Positions 18,183 through 28,027 are shown, numbered from the stretch's first letter. The stretch is DNA of 47,290 nt from Limnoraphis robusta CS-951 (GCF_000972705.2 NZ_LATL02000119.1:1-47290), one strand, 5' to 3'. The notes: generated by a model not told the origin, from the letters alone. Numbers and translations: made by a program.

Positions 18183-19148
18183 ATGAATTGGAATATCCCA
18201 AATAAATCATTGAATTCGCCCAAATTAGCTCTGCTCTGTCTTTCTGTTGGTTTCTTATTAATCGGAAAAGTCGCAACTCAAGCGACGACAACCGCAGAAG
18301 TCATTGCTCAAATTGAGCAGTTAGGGAATACAAATCGACAAGACCGACTTTCCGCCGTCAAAACCCTCAAAAAAATAGGTTCTCCTGCTATTCCAGTATT
18401 AGTAGAAGCCTTGAATGACCCCGATGTGAACATTCGCAAAAATGCAGCTTTCGCCTTGGGTTCAATGGGTGCAGACGCAACAGAAGCCGTTCCAGCTTTA
18501 CTGTCGGCGTTGAAAGATGCGGATCAAAGTGTTCGTATGGATGTTGCCGTCGCTCTGCGGCATATCGGGCCAACTTCGAGGGAGGTTCTCCAATTCGCGA
18601 TCGCCGACTTAACCCAAAGCTTGAAAGATGAAAATCCCCAAGTTCGTCAGGGTGCTGCCTTTGGCTTGGGAATACTCGGCCCAGAAGCCGTTTCTGCGGT
18701 TCCTGATTTAATTGCGACGCTCAAAGATAGCGATGAAGAGGTGCAAATTTCAGCCGCGATCGCACTGAAACGCATGGGACAGGGGGCAGTTCCGGCTTTA
18801 ACAGAAGCCTTGAATGACGAACAGATGCAAGTTCGAGCTAAAGCTGCTTTTGCTTTGGGAAAAATCAACGCAGAGGCGGTTTCTAGCGTCACAGAGGCTT
18901 TGCAAAATAGCGATCGCCAGATTCGTCAAAATGTCGATGAAACCCTCAAAAACCCCGTTTCTGGCTCCCTCCAGGCTCAAGCTAATCGCCCCAACCCTCG
19001 TCCAACAACTCGTCCTACTCCCGGTGGAAATCGTCCAACAACTCGCCCTACTCCCGGTGGAAATCGTCCAACCCCTCGTCCAACAACTCGCCCAACCCCT
19101 CGTCCAACAACTCGTCCAACTCCTCGCCCCAATGGTTATCGTGGATAA
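18183..19148 (+). CDS. Exported HEAT-repeat protein with Thr/Pro/Arg-rich tail
   Basis: The 321-residue protein starts with a hydrophobic segment, LALLCLSVGFLLIGKVATQA (residues 15-34), a likely signal peptide or membrane anchor. Residues 40-255 hold about six HEAT/PBS-lyase-type repeats (VPVLVEALNDPDVNIRKNAAFALG and similar), a protein-interaction scaffold. The last 53 residues are low complexity: PRPTTRPTPGG units repeated, with 13 threonines, many prolines and regularly spaced arginines. Such a tail suits an unfolded, cell-wall or glycosylated region. The adjacent gene, 38 bp downstream, encodes a GT41 O-glycosyltransferase-like protein, so the tail may be its substrate (inference). HIP1 sites occur within the gene, so it is not obviously foreign. 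Confidence 0.8.
   Translation: MNWNIPNKSLNSPKLALLCLSVGFLLIGKVATQATTTAEVIAQIEQLGNTNRQDRLSAVKTLKKIGSPAIPVLVEALNDPDVNIRKNAAFALGSMGADATEAVPALLSALKDADQSVRMDVAVALRHIGPTSREVLQFAIADLTQSLKDENPQVRQGAAFGLGILGPEAVSAVPDLIATLKDSDEEVQISAAIALKRMGQGAVPALTEALNDEQMQVRAKAAFALGKINAEAVSSVTEALQNSDRQIRQNVDETLKNPVSGSLQAQANRPNPRPTTRPTPGGNRPTTRPTPGGNRPTPRPTTRPTPRPTTRPTPRPNGYRG
18999..19135 (+). repeat. In-gene degenerate tandem repeat encoding the Thr/Pro/Arg tail
   Basis: Units of CGTCCAACAACTCG and CCTACTCCCGGTGGAAAT recur with small changes through the 3' end of the HEAT-repeat gene. The repeat encodes PTTRPTP and GGN blocks. Such arrays vary in length between strains. Confidence 0.75.
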
Positions 19149-19186
19149 ATAACCTTTTTTCTCTGTGATTAATTGTTCAAAACTCA

Positions 19187-21457
19187 ATGTTAGATCGTCT
19201 CTATCACGAGGCTATCGCCCTCTATGATACTGGATATTTGTCTGAGGCTGAGGAAAAATATCAGCAAATTTTAGCCTCAGAAAATAATCATCCTGACGCT
19301 TGGCGAGAGTTAGGGATGATTTATTTATCTCAAGAACGTTATTTAGAAGCCCTCGATGCCTTTCAATACGCCTTAGAATTAGATTCATCAAAAGCTATTC
19401 AATATTATTGTTTGGGTTTAGGATTAGCCGCGACAGAAGATTTTACCGCCGCCATTTCAGCCTATGAACAAGCGATTTATATAGATGAAAACTGGAGTGA
19501 TGCTTATCATCAGTTAGGCCAAGTTTGGCTAGAACTGGGACAGTTAGAACAGGCGGAAGTCAACTATAAAAAGGCAATTTCTCTCAATCCTTATTCATCA
19601 GAGAGCTATTTGAATTTAGGGAATCTTTTAATTGCTAAACAACAAATAGAAGACGCCATCAAGATTTATGAAAATGCGCTTGAGTTTGAGCCTGAAAATC
19701 CTCAGCTTCTCTATCAACTCGGTATCGCTTTTAGTACCGTTCAACATCCTGTTAACGCTGCCTTTTATTTGGGATGTGCTGCTTATTATCGTGGTGAATA
19801 TACAGACGCAATTCAATATTATCAAGATTATCTCCAAATTCAAACTCAAGAGATAGAAGTTTATTTAAAATTAGCCGATTGTTATCAAAAAATCGAACAA
19901 TACCTGCAAGCTATTCAAACTTATCAGCAAGCCGTTGAACAGATTTCAGACTCAACAGAGATTTATCTGGCTTGGATAAACACTTTACAAGAAATGGGAG
20001 AAACGGAAGCCGCAATTAATTTAGCTGAAACGGCTTTAGAAAAATTTCCTGACAATATTTCGTTAAAACTCACGCATCAACGATTATTACCCATTGTTTA
20101 TGAAACCTCTTTAGAAATTGAACAATATCGCCAGAGGTTTTCTCGTCTTTTAACACAATTTATTCAACAAACAGATTTAACTTCACCTGACAACTCAGCC
20201 CATTTATTTCAAGCTATTTCCAATCACACTAACTTTTACTTACAATATCAAGGATACAATGATTTAGAACTGCAAAAACAATATGGAAAGCTTGTTCATC
20301 AAATTATGGCGGCTAACTTTCCGCAATGGGTTGAACCCATACCTCGCCGAGATTTTAAGCCGAATGATAAAATTAGAATTGGCTATATATCCTCATTTTT
20401 TCAATGGCATACGGTTGGGATTGTCTTTTTAGGATGGTTAAAACAACACAATCATCAAGACTTTGAAATCTTTTGTTATTATACCGGAAAGGAAGAAGAC
20501 GAACTGACAAATTTATATCGCTTTTATAGTGATAATTTTGATCGACTTAATGGTGAATTTGTTGAGATTATTCAGAAAATATATGCAGATAAACTCGATA
20601 TTTTAGTCTTTCTAGATTTGGGAATGTGTCCCCTAACAACACAAATTGCAAGTTTGCGTCTGGCTACTATTCAATGTGCAGCTTGGGGACACCCCGTAAC
20701 AACAGGTTTACCCACAGTTGATTACTTTATTTCCGCAGATTTACTTGAACCGAAAAACGCCCAAGAACATTATTCTGAAAAATTAATTCGTTTACCCCAT
20801 TTAGGAATTTATTATGAAAAACCCGAGATTCCAGACATACAGAAAACTCGTTCTGACTTTGGACTCAAAGAGAATGCAGTGATTTATCTTTCTTGTCAGT
20901 CTTTGTTTAAATATTTACCTCAATATGATAGGATTTTTGTAGAAATTGCTCAACAAGTTACTCTCGCTCAATTTGTGTTTATTTCTCATTGGAACTGTGC
21001 AATTACAGAAAAGTTCAGACAACGATTAAAACGTGTATTTTCTCAATTTGGTTTGAAGAGTGAAGACTATTGTATCATTTTACCCAGACTGGAGAAGTCA
21101 GATTACTTACAGTTAAACTTAATCGCTGATATCGGCTTAGATACTGTTCAATTTACAGGATTTTTAACATCGTTAGATAGCATTGCTTGTAATTTACCCA
21201 TTGTCACCTGTGAAGGAGAGTTCATGCGGAGTCGTCAAACTGCGGGAATTCTAAAACATATAGGTGTTACAGACATGATTACGAGTAATCAAAGAGAATA
21301 TATAAATATAGCAGTTAAATTAGGATTAAATTTAGATTGGAGACAACAAATCGTTAACAAAATTCAGAAAAAACAGTCTATTATTTATAAAAATGTTAAC
21401 TGTATTCAAGCTTTAGAAAACTTCTATCGAGAACAATTCTCTATGAATCCCTCCTAG
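19187..21457 (+). CDS. TPR-repeat GT41 (OGT/SPINDLY-like) glycosyltransferase
   Basis: The 756-residue protein has about eight TPR repeats (residues 1-290; for example AWRELGMIYLSQERYLEALDAFQYALELD), a linker, and a C-terminal GT41 domain (about 388-745). In that domain are KIRIGYISSFFQWHTVGI, DILVFLDLGMCPLTTQIASLRLATIQCAAWGHPVTTGLPTVDY (read in parts) and the sugar-nucleotide binding half near residues 620-690 (DIGLDTVQFTGFLTSLDSI). GT41 enzymes transfer GlcNAc, fucose or glucose to Ser/Thr/Asn of cytoplasmic proteins; the TPRs present the substrate. Donor preference cannot be told here. The gene follows the HEAT-repeat/Thr-rich gene by 38 bp, probably as an operon. It is full length, with no frame damage. 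Confidence 0.88.
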   Translation: MLDRLYHEAIALYDTGYLSEAEEKYQQILASENNHPDAWRELGMIYLSQERYLEALDAFQYALELDSSKAIQYYCLGLGLAATEDFTAAISAYEQAIYIDENWSDAYHQLGQVWLELGQLEQAEVNYKKAISLNPYSSESYLNLGNLLIAKQQIEDAIKIYENALEFEPENPQLLYQLGIAFSTVQHPVNAAFYLGCAAYYRGEYTDAIQYYQDYLQIQTQEIEVYLKLADCYQKIEQYLQAIQTYQQAVEQISDSTEIYLAWINTLQEMGETEAAINLAETALEKFPDNISLKLTHQRLLPIVYETSLEIEQYRQRFSRLLTQFIQQTDLTSPDNSAHLFQAISNHTNFYLQYQGYNDLELQKQYGKLVHQIMAANFPQWVEPIPRRDFKPNDKIRIGYISSFFQWHTVGIVFLGWLKQHNHQDFEIFCYYTGKEEDELTNLYRFYSDNFDRLNGEFVEIIQKIYADKLDILVFLDLGMCPLTTQIASLRLATIQCAAWGHPVTTGLPTVDYFISADLLEPKNAQEHYSEKLIRLPHLGIYYEKPEIPDIQKTRSDFGLKENAVIYLSCQSLFKYLPQYDRIFVEIAQQVTLAQFVFISHWNCAITEKFRQRLKRVFSQFGLKSEDYCIILPRLEKSDYLQLNLIADIGLDTVQFTGFLTSLDSIACNLPIVTCEGEFMRSRQTAGILKHIGVTDMITSNQREYINIAVKLGLNLDWRQQIVNKIQKKQSIIYKNVNCIQALENFYREQFSMNPS

Positions 21458-21619
21458 CTAGCTCTTGAAAAGTATAAAAAAAGCTATAAATAGATTGAAA
21501 AGTTCAGGTTGAGTCAAAAAAATGTTGTTTGGCGAACAGTTACAACTTTTGAGTTTAAAATATAAAATAAAAACCCTGGTATTAGCCGATGTTAAAACAT
21601 CTGTTCTAGTGTAGAAAAT

Positions 21620-24223
21620 ATGAAAAATTTAAATCCTGCTATTGTTCTTGGGAAAGAACAACTGAGTCAAATTATCGAGATATTACCCATTGGGGTAGGG
21701 GTAATTTATCAAGAAACTGGCTACACCTATCTTAACCGAAAGGGAAGAGCATTGCTTGAACAAGAGACGAGCAATAACTTGTCTGTTGAGGAACTGTTCA
21801 AAACCTACCCCATTTATCGCTCAGGAACAGAAAAACGTTATCCTTATCAAGAATTACCCATTGTACAAGCATTAAAGGGTAAAACCGCCAAAGCAGAAGA
21901 TTTAGAAATTCGGACTCAAACAAAAGTTATTTGTTTAGAAGTAGAAGCAACTCCTATTTTAGACGAACAAGGACAAGTGATTTGTGCAGTTGCTACCTTT
22001 GAAGATATTAGCGAACATAAACGCATAGAAGCGGAACGTTTGAAAGCCGAAAACGCCCTTTGGGAGAGTCAACATCGCTTTGCAACCTTAGCAAAAGCCG
22101 CGCCAGTGGGAATTTTTTGTACAGATACCCAAGGTAAATGTTTATACGGTAATCATATCAGTTTTGAGCTGATTGGTCTATCTCAAGAAGAGTCAATGGG
22201 AGAAGGATGGACAAAAACCTTACATCCCGATGATATAGAACAGGTCACAGAAAATTGGTATAATTTTGCATTAAATGGAGTTCCTTTTAACTGTGAATAT
22301 CGTTTTTTGCATCCTGATGGTCGTATTATTTGGGTATACGGGCAAGCCGTCGCCGAAACTGATATTAATGGCAATATAATTGGTTATGTGGGAACCATAA
22401 CAGACATTACGGCGAAGAAACAAACTGAACTCGCTTTACAGCAAAGTGAAGCCAAATATCGCAGGTTAGCCGAAAATGTTCCCGGTGTAATATATCGTTA
22501 TCTCTTGCATCCAGATGGTCGAGATGAATTTACTTATATTAGTCCTCGGGTTGAAGAATTTTATGGCTTTAAGGCGGATGCGGTGTTAGAAAATTCGGCG
22601 ATTATATGGGATACTATCTGGCCAGAAGATGCAGAAAAAATACGATTTTCCACGTTAATTTCTTGTCAAACGTTGCAAGCTTGGTCAGAACAATATCGCA
22701 TCACTAAACCCCAGGCGGGTGAAATCCGATGGATGGAAGCTTTTTCTGTGCCAGAAAAACAAGCAAATGGCGATGTGATTTGGGATGGATTTATGATTGA
22801 TATTAGCGCTCGTAAACAAGCCGAAGACTCCTTAAAAGAACGAGAAGCCTATTTACGAATGGTCGTGAATAATGTTCCCGTAATTTTGTGGGCGACAGAT
22901 AACAATGGTATTTTTACCTTATCAGAAGGCAAAGGTTTAGAAGGATTAGGATTAGAACCAGGGGAAGTTGTCGGAAAATCAGTCTATGAAATTTATGGAA
23001 ACTTCCCAGAGATAGTTGCTGGGATAAATCAAACCTTAACAACGGGTACTTATTATCATGTTCAAATTGAAGTCAAGGGTCGATTTTTTGAAGCATTAGG
23101 AAATGCGTTTTATGATGAGCAAGGTAATTGTTTAGGGATGATTGGTGTGTCATTTGATATTACCGAACGTCAGCAAGCTGAACAAATTTTAGCAAATTAT
23201 AATCAAACTTTAGAAACCCAAGTCGCTGAACGGACAGAAGCCCTGTGTAAAAGTGAAGAAAAATTCCGGGCAATTTTCAATCAAGTGTTTCAATTTATTG
23301 GGTTAATCAAACCCGATGGAACTGTGATTGAAGCGAATCAAACAGCCCTTGATTTTGCGGGTATAAAACTTGAGGATATTATGAACAAACCCTTTTGGGA
23401 ATGTCATTGGTGGACGATTTCACCCCAAACTAAACAGCAGTTAAAAAAAGCTATTTCTAAAGCTGCACAAGGAGAATTTGTTCGCTATGAAGTCGATGTA
23501 CTCGGAAAAGATAGAATAGCAACAATTGATTTTTCAATTCGTCCAATTCGCAATCATCAAGGCGAAATTATATTATTAATTCCTGAAGGGCGAGATATTA
23601 CCGAACGCAAACAAATGGAAGAAGCCCTGCGAGAAGCCAATCTCGAATTAGAACGTTTAGCCACCTTAGATAGTCTGACTCAAGTTGCAAACCGTCGTTA
23701 TTTTGAACAATATTTCAACCAAGAATGGAAACGACTCAGCCGCGAACAACAACCCTTATCCTTAATTTTGTGTGATGTCGATTATTTTAAACGGTATAAC
23801 GATCATTACGGACATCCAGCCGGAGATGATTGTTTAATTCAAGTCACTCAAGCAATGCAAGTTTCCCTTAAACGTCCAGCCGATTTACTCGCCCGTTATG
23901 GAGGAGAAGAATTTGTGATTATTTTACCCAATACTAACTTAGCCGGAGCCATTAATGTGGCTCAAGAAATTCAACAACAAATTCATCAACTTTCTATTCC
24001 CCATGCCAAATCAGAAGTGAGTCAATATATTACTTTAAGTTTAGGAATTGCGAGTTTTATTCCCTCAACAAAACAGTCACCCGCCGACTTGATTGCGGTA
24101 GCCGATGCTGCTTTGTATCGAGCAAAAAATCAAGGAAGAAACTGCATTTTCCCTTCAGTTCCTCCAACAGTTTGGCAAAATATAGGCTGTGAATACTTAG
24201 CAACTCCTCTTGTTAGTGAGTAG
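21620..24223 (+). CDS. Multi-PAS diguanylate cyclase (PAS x5-GGDEF)
   Basis: The 867-residue cytoplasmic protein has five PAS domains: about 16-125, 150-270 (EESMGEGWTKTLHPDD), 275-400, 405-520 (VNNVPVILWATDNNG) and 545-670. Several PAC-type ends such as FDITERQQAE and DITERKQMEE precede the GGDEF domain (about 690-850). The active site is GGEEF at about 761-765. An inhibitory I-site RPAD sits five residues before it, so product inhibition by c-di-GMP is likely. It therefore makes c-di-GMP from GTP in response to signals sensed by the PAS modules; no ligand can be named. There is no EAL domain and no membrane segment. A strong hairpin terminator follows at 24246-24280. Confidence 0.93.
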   Translation: MKNLNPAIVLGKEQLSQIIEILPIGVGVIYQETGYTYLNRKGRALLEQETSNNLSVEELFKTYPIYRSGTEKRYPYQELPIVQALKGKTAKAEDLEIRTQTKVICLEVEATPILDEQGQVICAVATFEDISEHKRIEAERLKAENALWESQHRFATLAKAAPVGIFCTDTQGKCLYGNHISFELIGLSQEESMGEGWTKTLHPDDIEQVTENWYNFALNGVPFNCEYRFLHPDGRIIWVYGQAVAETDINGNIIGYVGTITDITAKKQTELALQQSEAKYRRLAENVPGVIYRYLLHPDGRDEFTYISPRVEEFYGFKADAVLENSAIIWDTIWPEDAEKIRFSTLISCQTLQAWSEQYRITKPQAGEIRWMEAFSVPEKQANGDVIWDGFMIDISARKQAEDSLKEREAYLRMVVNNVPVILWATDNNGIFTLSEGKGLEGLGLEPGEVVGKSVYEIYGNFPEIVAGINQTLTTGTYYHVQIEVKGRFFEALGNAFYDEQGNCLGMIGVSFDITERQQAEQILANYNQTLETQVAERTEALCKSEEKFRAIFNQVFQFIGLIKPDGTVIEANQTALDFAGIKLEDIMNKPFWECHWWTISPQTKQQLKKAISKAAQGEFVRYEVDVLGKDRIATIDFSIRPIRNHQGEIILLIPEGRDITERKQMEEALREANLELERLATLDSLTQVANRRYFEQYFNQEWKRLSREQQPLSLILCDVDYFKRYNDHYGHPAGDDCLIQVTQAMQVSLKRPADLLARYGGEEFVIILPNTNLAGAINVAQEIQQQIHQLSIPHAKSEVSQYITLSLGIASFIPSTKQSPADLIAVADAALYRAKNQGRNCIFPSVPPTVWQNIGCEYLATPLVSE

Positions 24224-24245
24224 CAGAAAACCCCAGTTTCTTACC

Positions 24246-24280
24246 AAAAAACCCGGTTTCTCAAAGAAACCGGGTTTTTA
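24246..24280. terminator. Rho-independent terminator between convergent genes
   Basis: ACCCGGTTTC (24251-24260) pairs perfectly with GAAACCGGGT (24265/6-24275) around TCAAA, with a run of A before and T after. It can end transcription from both sides: the diguanylate cyclase (+) and the phosphatase (-), whose stop lies three bases away. The same loop and stem core recur in the terminator at 41611-41646. Confidence 0.85.
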
Positions 24281-24282
24281 AA

Positions 24283-27200
24283 CTAGAAAGGATCATCAGC
24301 CGTTAAACCAGCCGCATTAACTCCCGTTAAAATCGCTAAAATCTCGCTACCAAAGCTAACTTCGGTATCACTTCCGACTTGAGAAATCGAGAGTTGATCG
24401 GCACTGAGATCGCCTTTTAAGCCTAACAAATCAATTCCGACTTCAAAATCAACAATCGTATCAATTCCTTCACCAACCGCCAAAACAAAGGTATCAGAAC
24501 CCTGGCCGCCAGAGAAATCATCCCCAGTTAAGGTATCATTTCCTAAACCGCCATCGATCAAGTCATCGCCATCATCGCCCCAGATGCGATCGTTACCTTC
24601 ATCACCAAACAGTTGGTCATTACCCGCTTTACCGCCAATTTGGTCATCACCCAAACCGCCGTAAATGATATCGTTACCGCCAACCGTACCGCCAGGAGAA
24701 CGGCTATTTTCGTCACCTCGGAGAGTATCATCCCCTTCTTCACCGTAGATGATATCATCGCCTAAACCGCCTGCGGCCAGATCATCACCAATATCCGCCC
24801 GGATCAGGTCATTGGCTTCACCACCCACTAACGTTTCATTTTCCGGTGTACCATCAATTAAATTGGGGAGAACATCACCAAACAGCGTCCGGTACATGAT
24901 CTCGTAAATTCCCGTATTATCAACGGTACTCGGCAATAAATCCGCATTCAAACCGTAGGTTTTGGAAACAATACTTCCCGCAAAGTCCGGTGTTCCCACA
25001 TAACCAATGCCAAAGGGATACTGATCGCCATTGGCGTCGGGTGCAGAAATAAACGGTTCAGTATCTCGACCACTCGCCCCATCATAGGGAACTTGAATGG
25101 CATCGGAACGATCTGCTAAAGTCGGGTTTACACTCACCGTTCCCACCGTTTCACCACTGCGATCGGCAATTTCTAGACCGCCTGCATCGCTATCAGCCGC
25201 CGTAATAATCAAGGTGTTGGGGTCTTGGTTATCAACGAAGTCCATCGCTACCCCGATCGCATCATCCGCCCGTTGCATTGCTTCTACAAAGCCGCGAGCG
25301 TTATTATTGTTGGGGAAATTATCGGTGCCTTCTTCTTCCATCACCACAAAGAAACCATCGGGATCTTTGGATAATATCGGTAAAGCCGCTTCTAACATTT
25401 CGGCAATAGTGGGCGGATTTTCATTTCCGGGTTGACCGTAATTTTCTAAACCTTCCGCAAAGTTCGCCTCTTCGGTAGTGTCGTTGTAGGTGTCTGTCGC
25501 CGCAAAAATCCCCAGAACTTTTTCGGTATCTTCGGGTAAACTTTGCAGTTGTTCGCGGGTATAAACAATGGTATAACCGAGATCTTCGGCTTCTTCAATT
25601 AAGTTGCGACCATCTTCGCGGGTACCAACTTCGCCAAAGAAACCCACTTCTCCGACGGGCAGATAATCAATTTCACCGCCTCCGAAAATAATATTAACCC
25701 CAGATTCAACAATTTCTGCGGTAATTTCTTCGGTTGCACTGCGATTTTCAACATCAGCTAAAAACGCCCCGGTTCCTGGTTCAGCGATAATACCAGAGTT
25801 AATAATAGCAGTTGCTTTTCCGGCTTCGATCGCTTCTTCCATGATCGTCATGCCCCGCATCCCGGAACGAGAAATGACGGGAACACCATTTTCATCGAAG
25901 CCAAAAGAAGGCGCAGGGGCTTTGGTTCCCGTCGCGTGTGTTACCGCCCCAGAGTTGGAGGTTCCCACCAGTTGGTCTTCCATGTGTCCGAGATAAACCC
26001 CGGCATTGGACATCATATCCCAATTTAAGCGACCATCCGGCCCGACTTCCACAAAACGGGCTGCCGCATAATGAGAAGGACTGGTACCGTCTGGGTGGAT
26101 AAAGATGACGTTTCCGGTGTCTTGAGTGGCTTCAGGGGCGCTTTGAGGCGGTTCAGCCGGAACAGGAGAAGGCAATTCCACATCAAATAGCGTTTGGTAC
26201 ATGATGCGGTAAATGTCGGTGTTATCCAAAGTGCTGGGTAACAACTCCGCATTTAACCCGAAGGTTTTAGCAACAATACTGCCTGCAAAGTCCGGTGTTC
26301 CCACAAAACCCACACCAAAGGGATATTCATTGCCATTGGCATCGGGTGCAGAAATAAACGGTTCAGTATCGCGTCCACTTGCGCCATCATAGGGAACTTG
26401 AACAGCATCAGAGCGATCGGGTAAAGTGGGGTTAACGCTAACGCTGCCAACGGTTTCTCCTCGACGGTCTGCAACTTCTAAACCACCCCCATCACTGTCT
26501 GCTGCGGTAATTAACAGGGTATTGGGTTTAACGTTTTCGATGTAGTCTTGAGCGACACCAATGGCATCATCAGCGCGTAACACGGCTTCGATGGTACCCC
26601 GTGCGTTATTATTGTTGGGGAAGTTGTCGGTGCCTTCTTCTTCCAAGACAACCATAAAGCCGTTCTCGTTTTCTGGGGAGAACAGATCCAAGCCTAATGT
26701 CACTTCTAACATTTGGGCGACAGTCGGCGGATTTTCGTTTCCGGGTTGACCGTAGTTTTCTAACCCCGCTTCAAAGTTTACTTCTTCGGCAGTGTCGTTG
26801 TAGGTGTCTGTTGCTGCAAAAATCCCCAGAACTTTTTGAGTGTCTGCGGGTAAACTTTGTAGTTGTTCGAGGGTGTAAACAATGGTATAACCGAGATCTT
26901 CAGCTTCTTCTACTAGGTTGCGACCATCTTCGCGTCTTCCAACTTCGCCAAAGAAACCAACGGTTCCAACGGGGAGATAGTCGGTTTCGCCTCCCCCTAA
27001 AATAACATTAGCACCCGATTCGACGATTTCTGCGGTGATTTCTTCGGTTTCGCCCCGGTTAACCACGTCAGCCAAAAATACGCCTGTTCCCGGTTCGGCG
27101 ATAATCCCCGAGTTAATAATAGCAGTGGCTTTCCCCGCCGCGATCGCTTCTTCCATGATCGTCTGTCCGGGGTCAACGCCCAGGTCGGGGCCACCGAGTT

Positions 27201-27471
27201 CAGGACTGAGGCCAGACAGGGAAACAATCGGATCGCCATTTTCATCTAAACCGTAAGATCCAGCAAAGGGTTTAACGCCCATCGAGTGAACCACCGCCCC
27301 GCCGTTGGAGGTTCCCACGAGTTGATCTTTCATGTGTCCGAGATAAACCCCGGCGTTGGTCATGTTGTCCCAGTTGAGGCGACCATCTGGCCCTTCTTGC
27401 ACAAAACGACCCGCAGCAAAGTGAGATGGACTGGTACCATCAGGATGAATGAAGATAACGCTATTAGACAT
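24283..27471 (-). CDS. Tandem PhoA-like alkaline phosphatase with C-terminal RTX repeats
   Basis: The 1062-residue protein has two copies of a PhoA-fold domain (about 1-430 and 450-865) joined by a Pro-rich linker, then RTX calcium-binding nonapeptides (about 875-1000) and a C-terminal tail typical of type I export. Each copy has FIHPDGTSPSH (metal Asp), VGTSN(G/S)GAV with the putative nucleophile Ser, and ILGGGE. Both copies replace the canonical zinc-ligand histidines: TADH becomes TAADSD, and the His after VEG is in a stretch of Asn. There is no N-terminal signal peptide. A PhoA family assignment is well supported; activity with altered metal sites is open. Four Pho-box-like octamers lie about 190 bp upstream, consistent with phosphate-starvation control. 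Confidence 0.88.
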   Translation of the reverse strand: MSNSVIFIHPDGTSPSHFAAGRFVQEGPDGRLNWDNMTNAGVYLGHMKDQLVGTSNGGAVVHSMGVKPFAGSYGLDENGDPIVSLSGLSPELGGPDLGVDPGQTIMEEAIAAGKATAIINSGIIAEPGTGVFLADVVNRGETEEITAEIVESGANVILGGGETDYLPVGTVGFFGEVGRREDGRNLVEEAEDLGYTIVYTLEQLQSLPADTQKVLGIFAATDTYNDTAEEVNFEAGLENYGQPGNENPPTVAQMLEVTLGLDLFSPENENGFMVVLEEEGTDNFPNNNNARGTIEAVLRADDAIGVAQDYIENVKPNTLLITAADSDGGGLEVADRRGETVGSVSVNPTLPDRSDAVQVPYDGASGRDTEPFISAPDANGNEYPFGVGFVGTPDFAGSIVAKTFGLNAELLPSTLDNTDIYRIMYQTLFDVELPSPVPAEPPQSAPEATQDTGNVIFIHPDGTSPSHYAAARFVEVGPDGRLNWDMMSNAGVYLGHMEDQLVGTSNSGAVTHATGTKAPAPSFGFDENGVPVISRSGMRGMTIMEEAIEAGKATAIINSGIIAEPGTGAFLADVENRSATEEITAEIVESGVNIIFGGGEIDYLPVGEVGFFGEVGTREDGRNLIEEAEDLGYTIVYTREQLQSLPEDTEKVLGIFAATDTYNDTTEEANFAEGLENYGQPGNENPPTIAEMLEAALPILSKDPDGFFVVMEEEGTDNFPNNNNARGFVEAMQRADDAIGVAMDFVDNQDPNTLIITAADSDAGGLEIADRSGETVGTVSVNPTLADRSDAIQVPYDGASGRDTEPFISAPDANGDQYPFGIGYVGTPDFAGSIVSKTYGLNADLLPSTVDNTGIYEIMYRTLFGDVLPNLIDGTPENETLVGGEANDLIRADIGDDLAAGGLGDDIIYGEEGDDTLRGDENSRSPGGTVGGNDIIYGGLGDDQIGGKAGNDQLFGDEGNDRIWGDDGDDLIDGGLGNDTLTGDDFSGGQGSDTFVLAVGEGIDTIVDFEVGIDLLGLKGDLSADQLSISQVGSDTEVSFGSEILAILTGVNAAGLTADDPF

Positions 27472-27661
27472 TTTGATCGCTTATTAGGGTAGATGCGGAC
27501 TATTTTTTGAATGCAAAAACTGACTTGAGTTTGAAGTGACTTTGTTCAGACTTCAAAGCTCAATTGAGAAAACGAACTGATTGCTACAACTTACCGTTGC
27601 ACCCAGATGAATGGAATTAGAATCTCTAGAAAAGTTTCCACCTAGATACTGTATTTCAACT

Positions 27662-27702
27662 GGATTAAATAGAGTTTATGATGAAGTTATTTTTAGGTTA
27701 AA
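27662..27702 (-). promoter_or_regulatory. Candidate Pho box (four octamers in 11-bp phase)
   Basis: On the minus strand, TTTAACCT, AATAACTT, CATAAACT and TTTAATCC follow one another with three-base spacers (AAA, CAT, CTA). The cyanobacterial Pho box is PyTTAAPyPy(T/A) repeated every 11 bp. The four units match 8, 6, 6 and 7 of 8 positions. The site is about 190 bp upstream of the phosphatase start, so a long leader or a closer undetected promoter is implied. The match is seen; regulation by the phosphate response regulator (PhoB/SphR) is inference. Confidence 0.55.
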
Positions 27703-27904
27703 CTTATAATTTTTCAAAAACTTTGACAAACAACAAAAATTCCTTTATCTTAAAAATGATAGGGTTTAGTTAATATTGGATTGGGCTTTAATATCATGTC
27801 CGGATAATTAGTGATAAAAAACTTTCTCATAATCCGACTCTTTCTTCTTCTTGATTTCCTCGGTGACTCGGTGACTCCTCCTCCTCTTTCTTCTTCTTGA
27901 TTTC

Positions 27905-27937
<33 letters not shown>

Positions 27938-27994
27938 CTGTCGTTTATTTATAACTGTTCAACCGGACATGATATAACAGTGCTGATCTAAGCA

Positions 27995-28027
27995 TAAAAA
28001 AAGTAGAAAGCTCAATCACTCTCTACT
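27995..28027 (-). terminator. Rho-independent terminator of the DUF4168 gene
   Basis: On the minus strand AGTAGAGAG pairs with CTTTCTACT (one G-T wobble) around an 8-base loop, followed by seven T. It lies about 100 bp downstream of the DUF4168 stop on the same strand. Confidence 0.72.

Noticed and set aside
18814..19152. Second long frame over the Thr/Pro tail region
   Set aside because: It overlaps the HEAT-repeat gene in another frame and its Leu/Gln-Pro pattern is a by-product of the DNA repeat.
25097..27492. Several plus-strand frames inside the phosphatase gene
   Set aside because: They repeat twice because the gene is duplicated, and they are antisense shadows of a well-supported gene.
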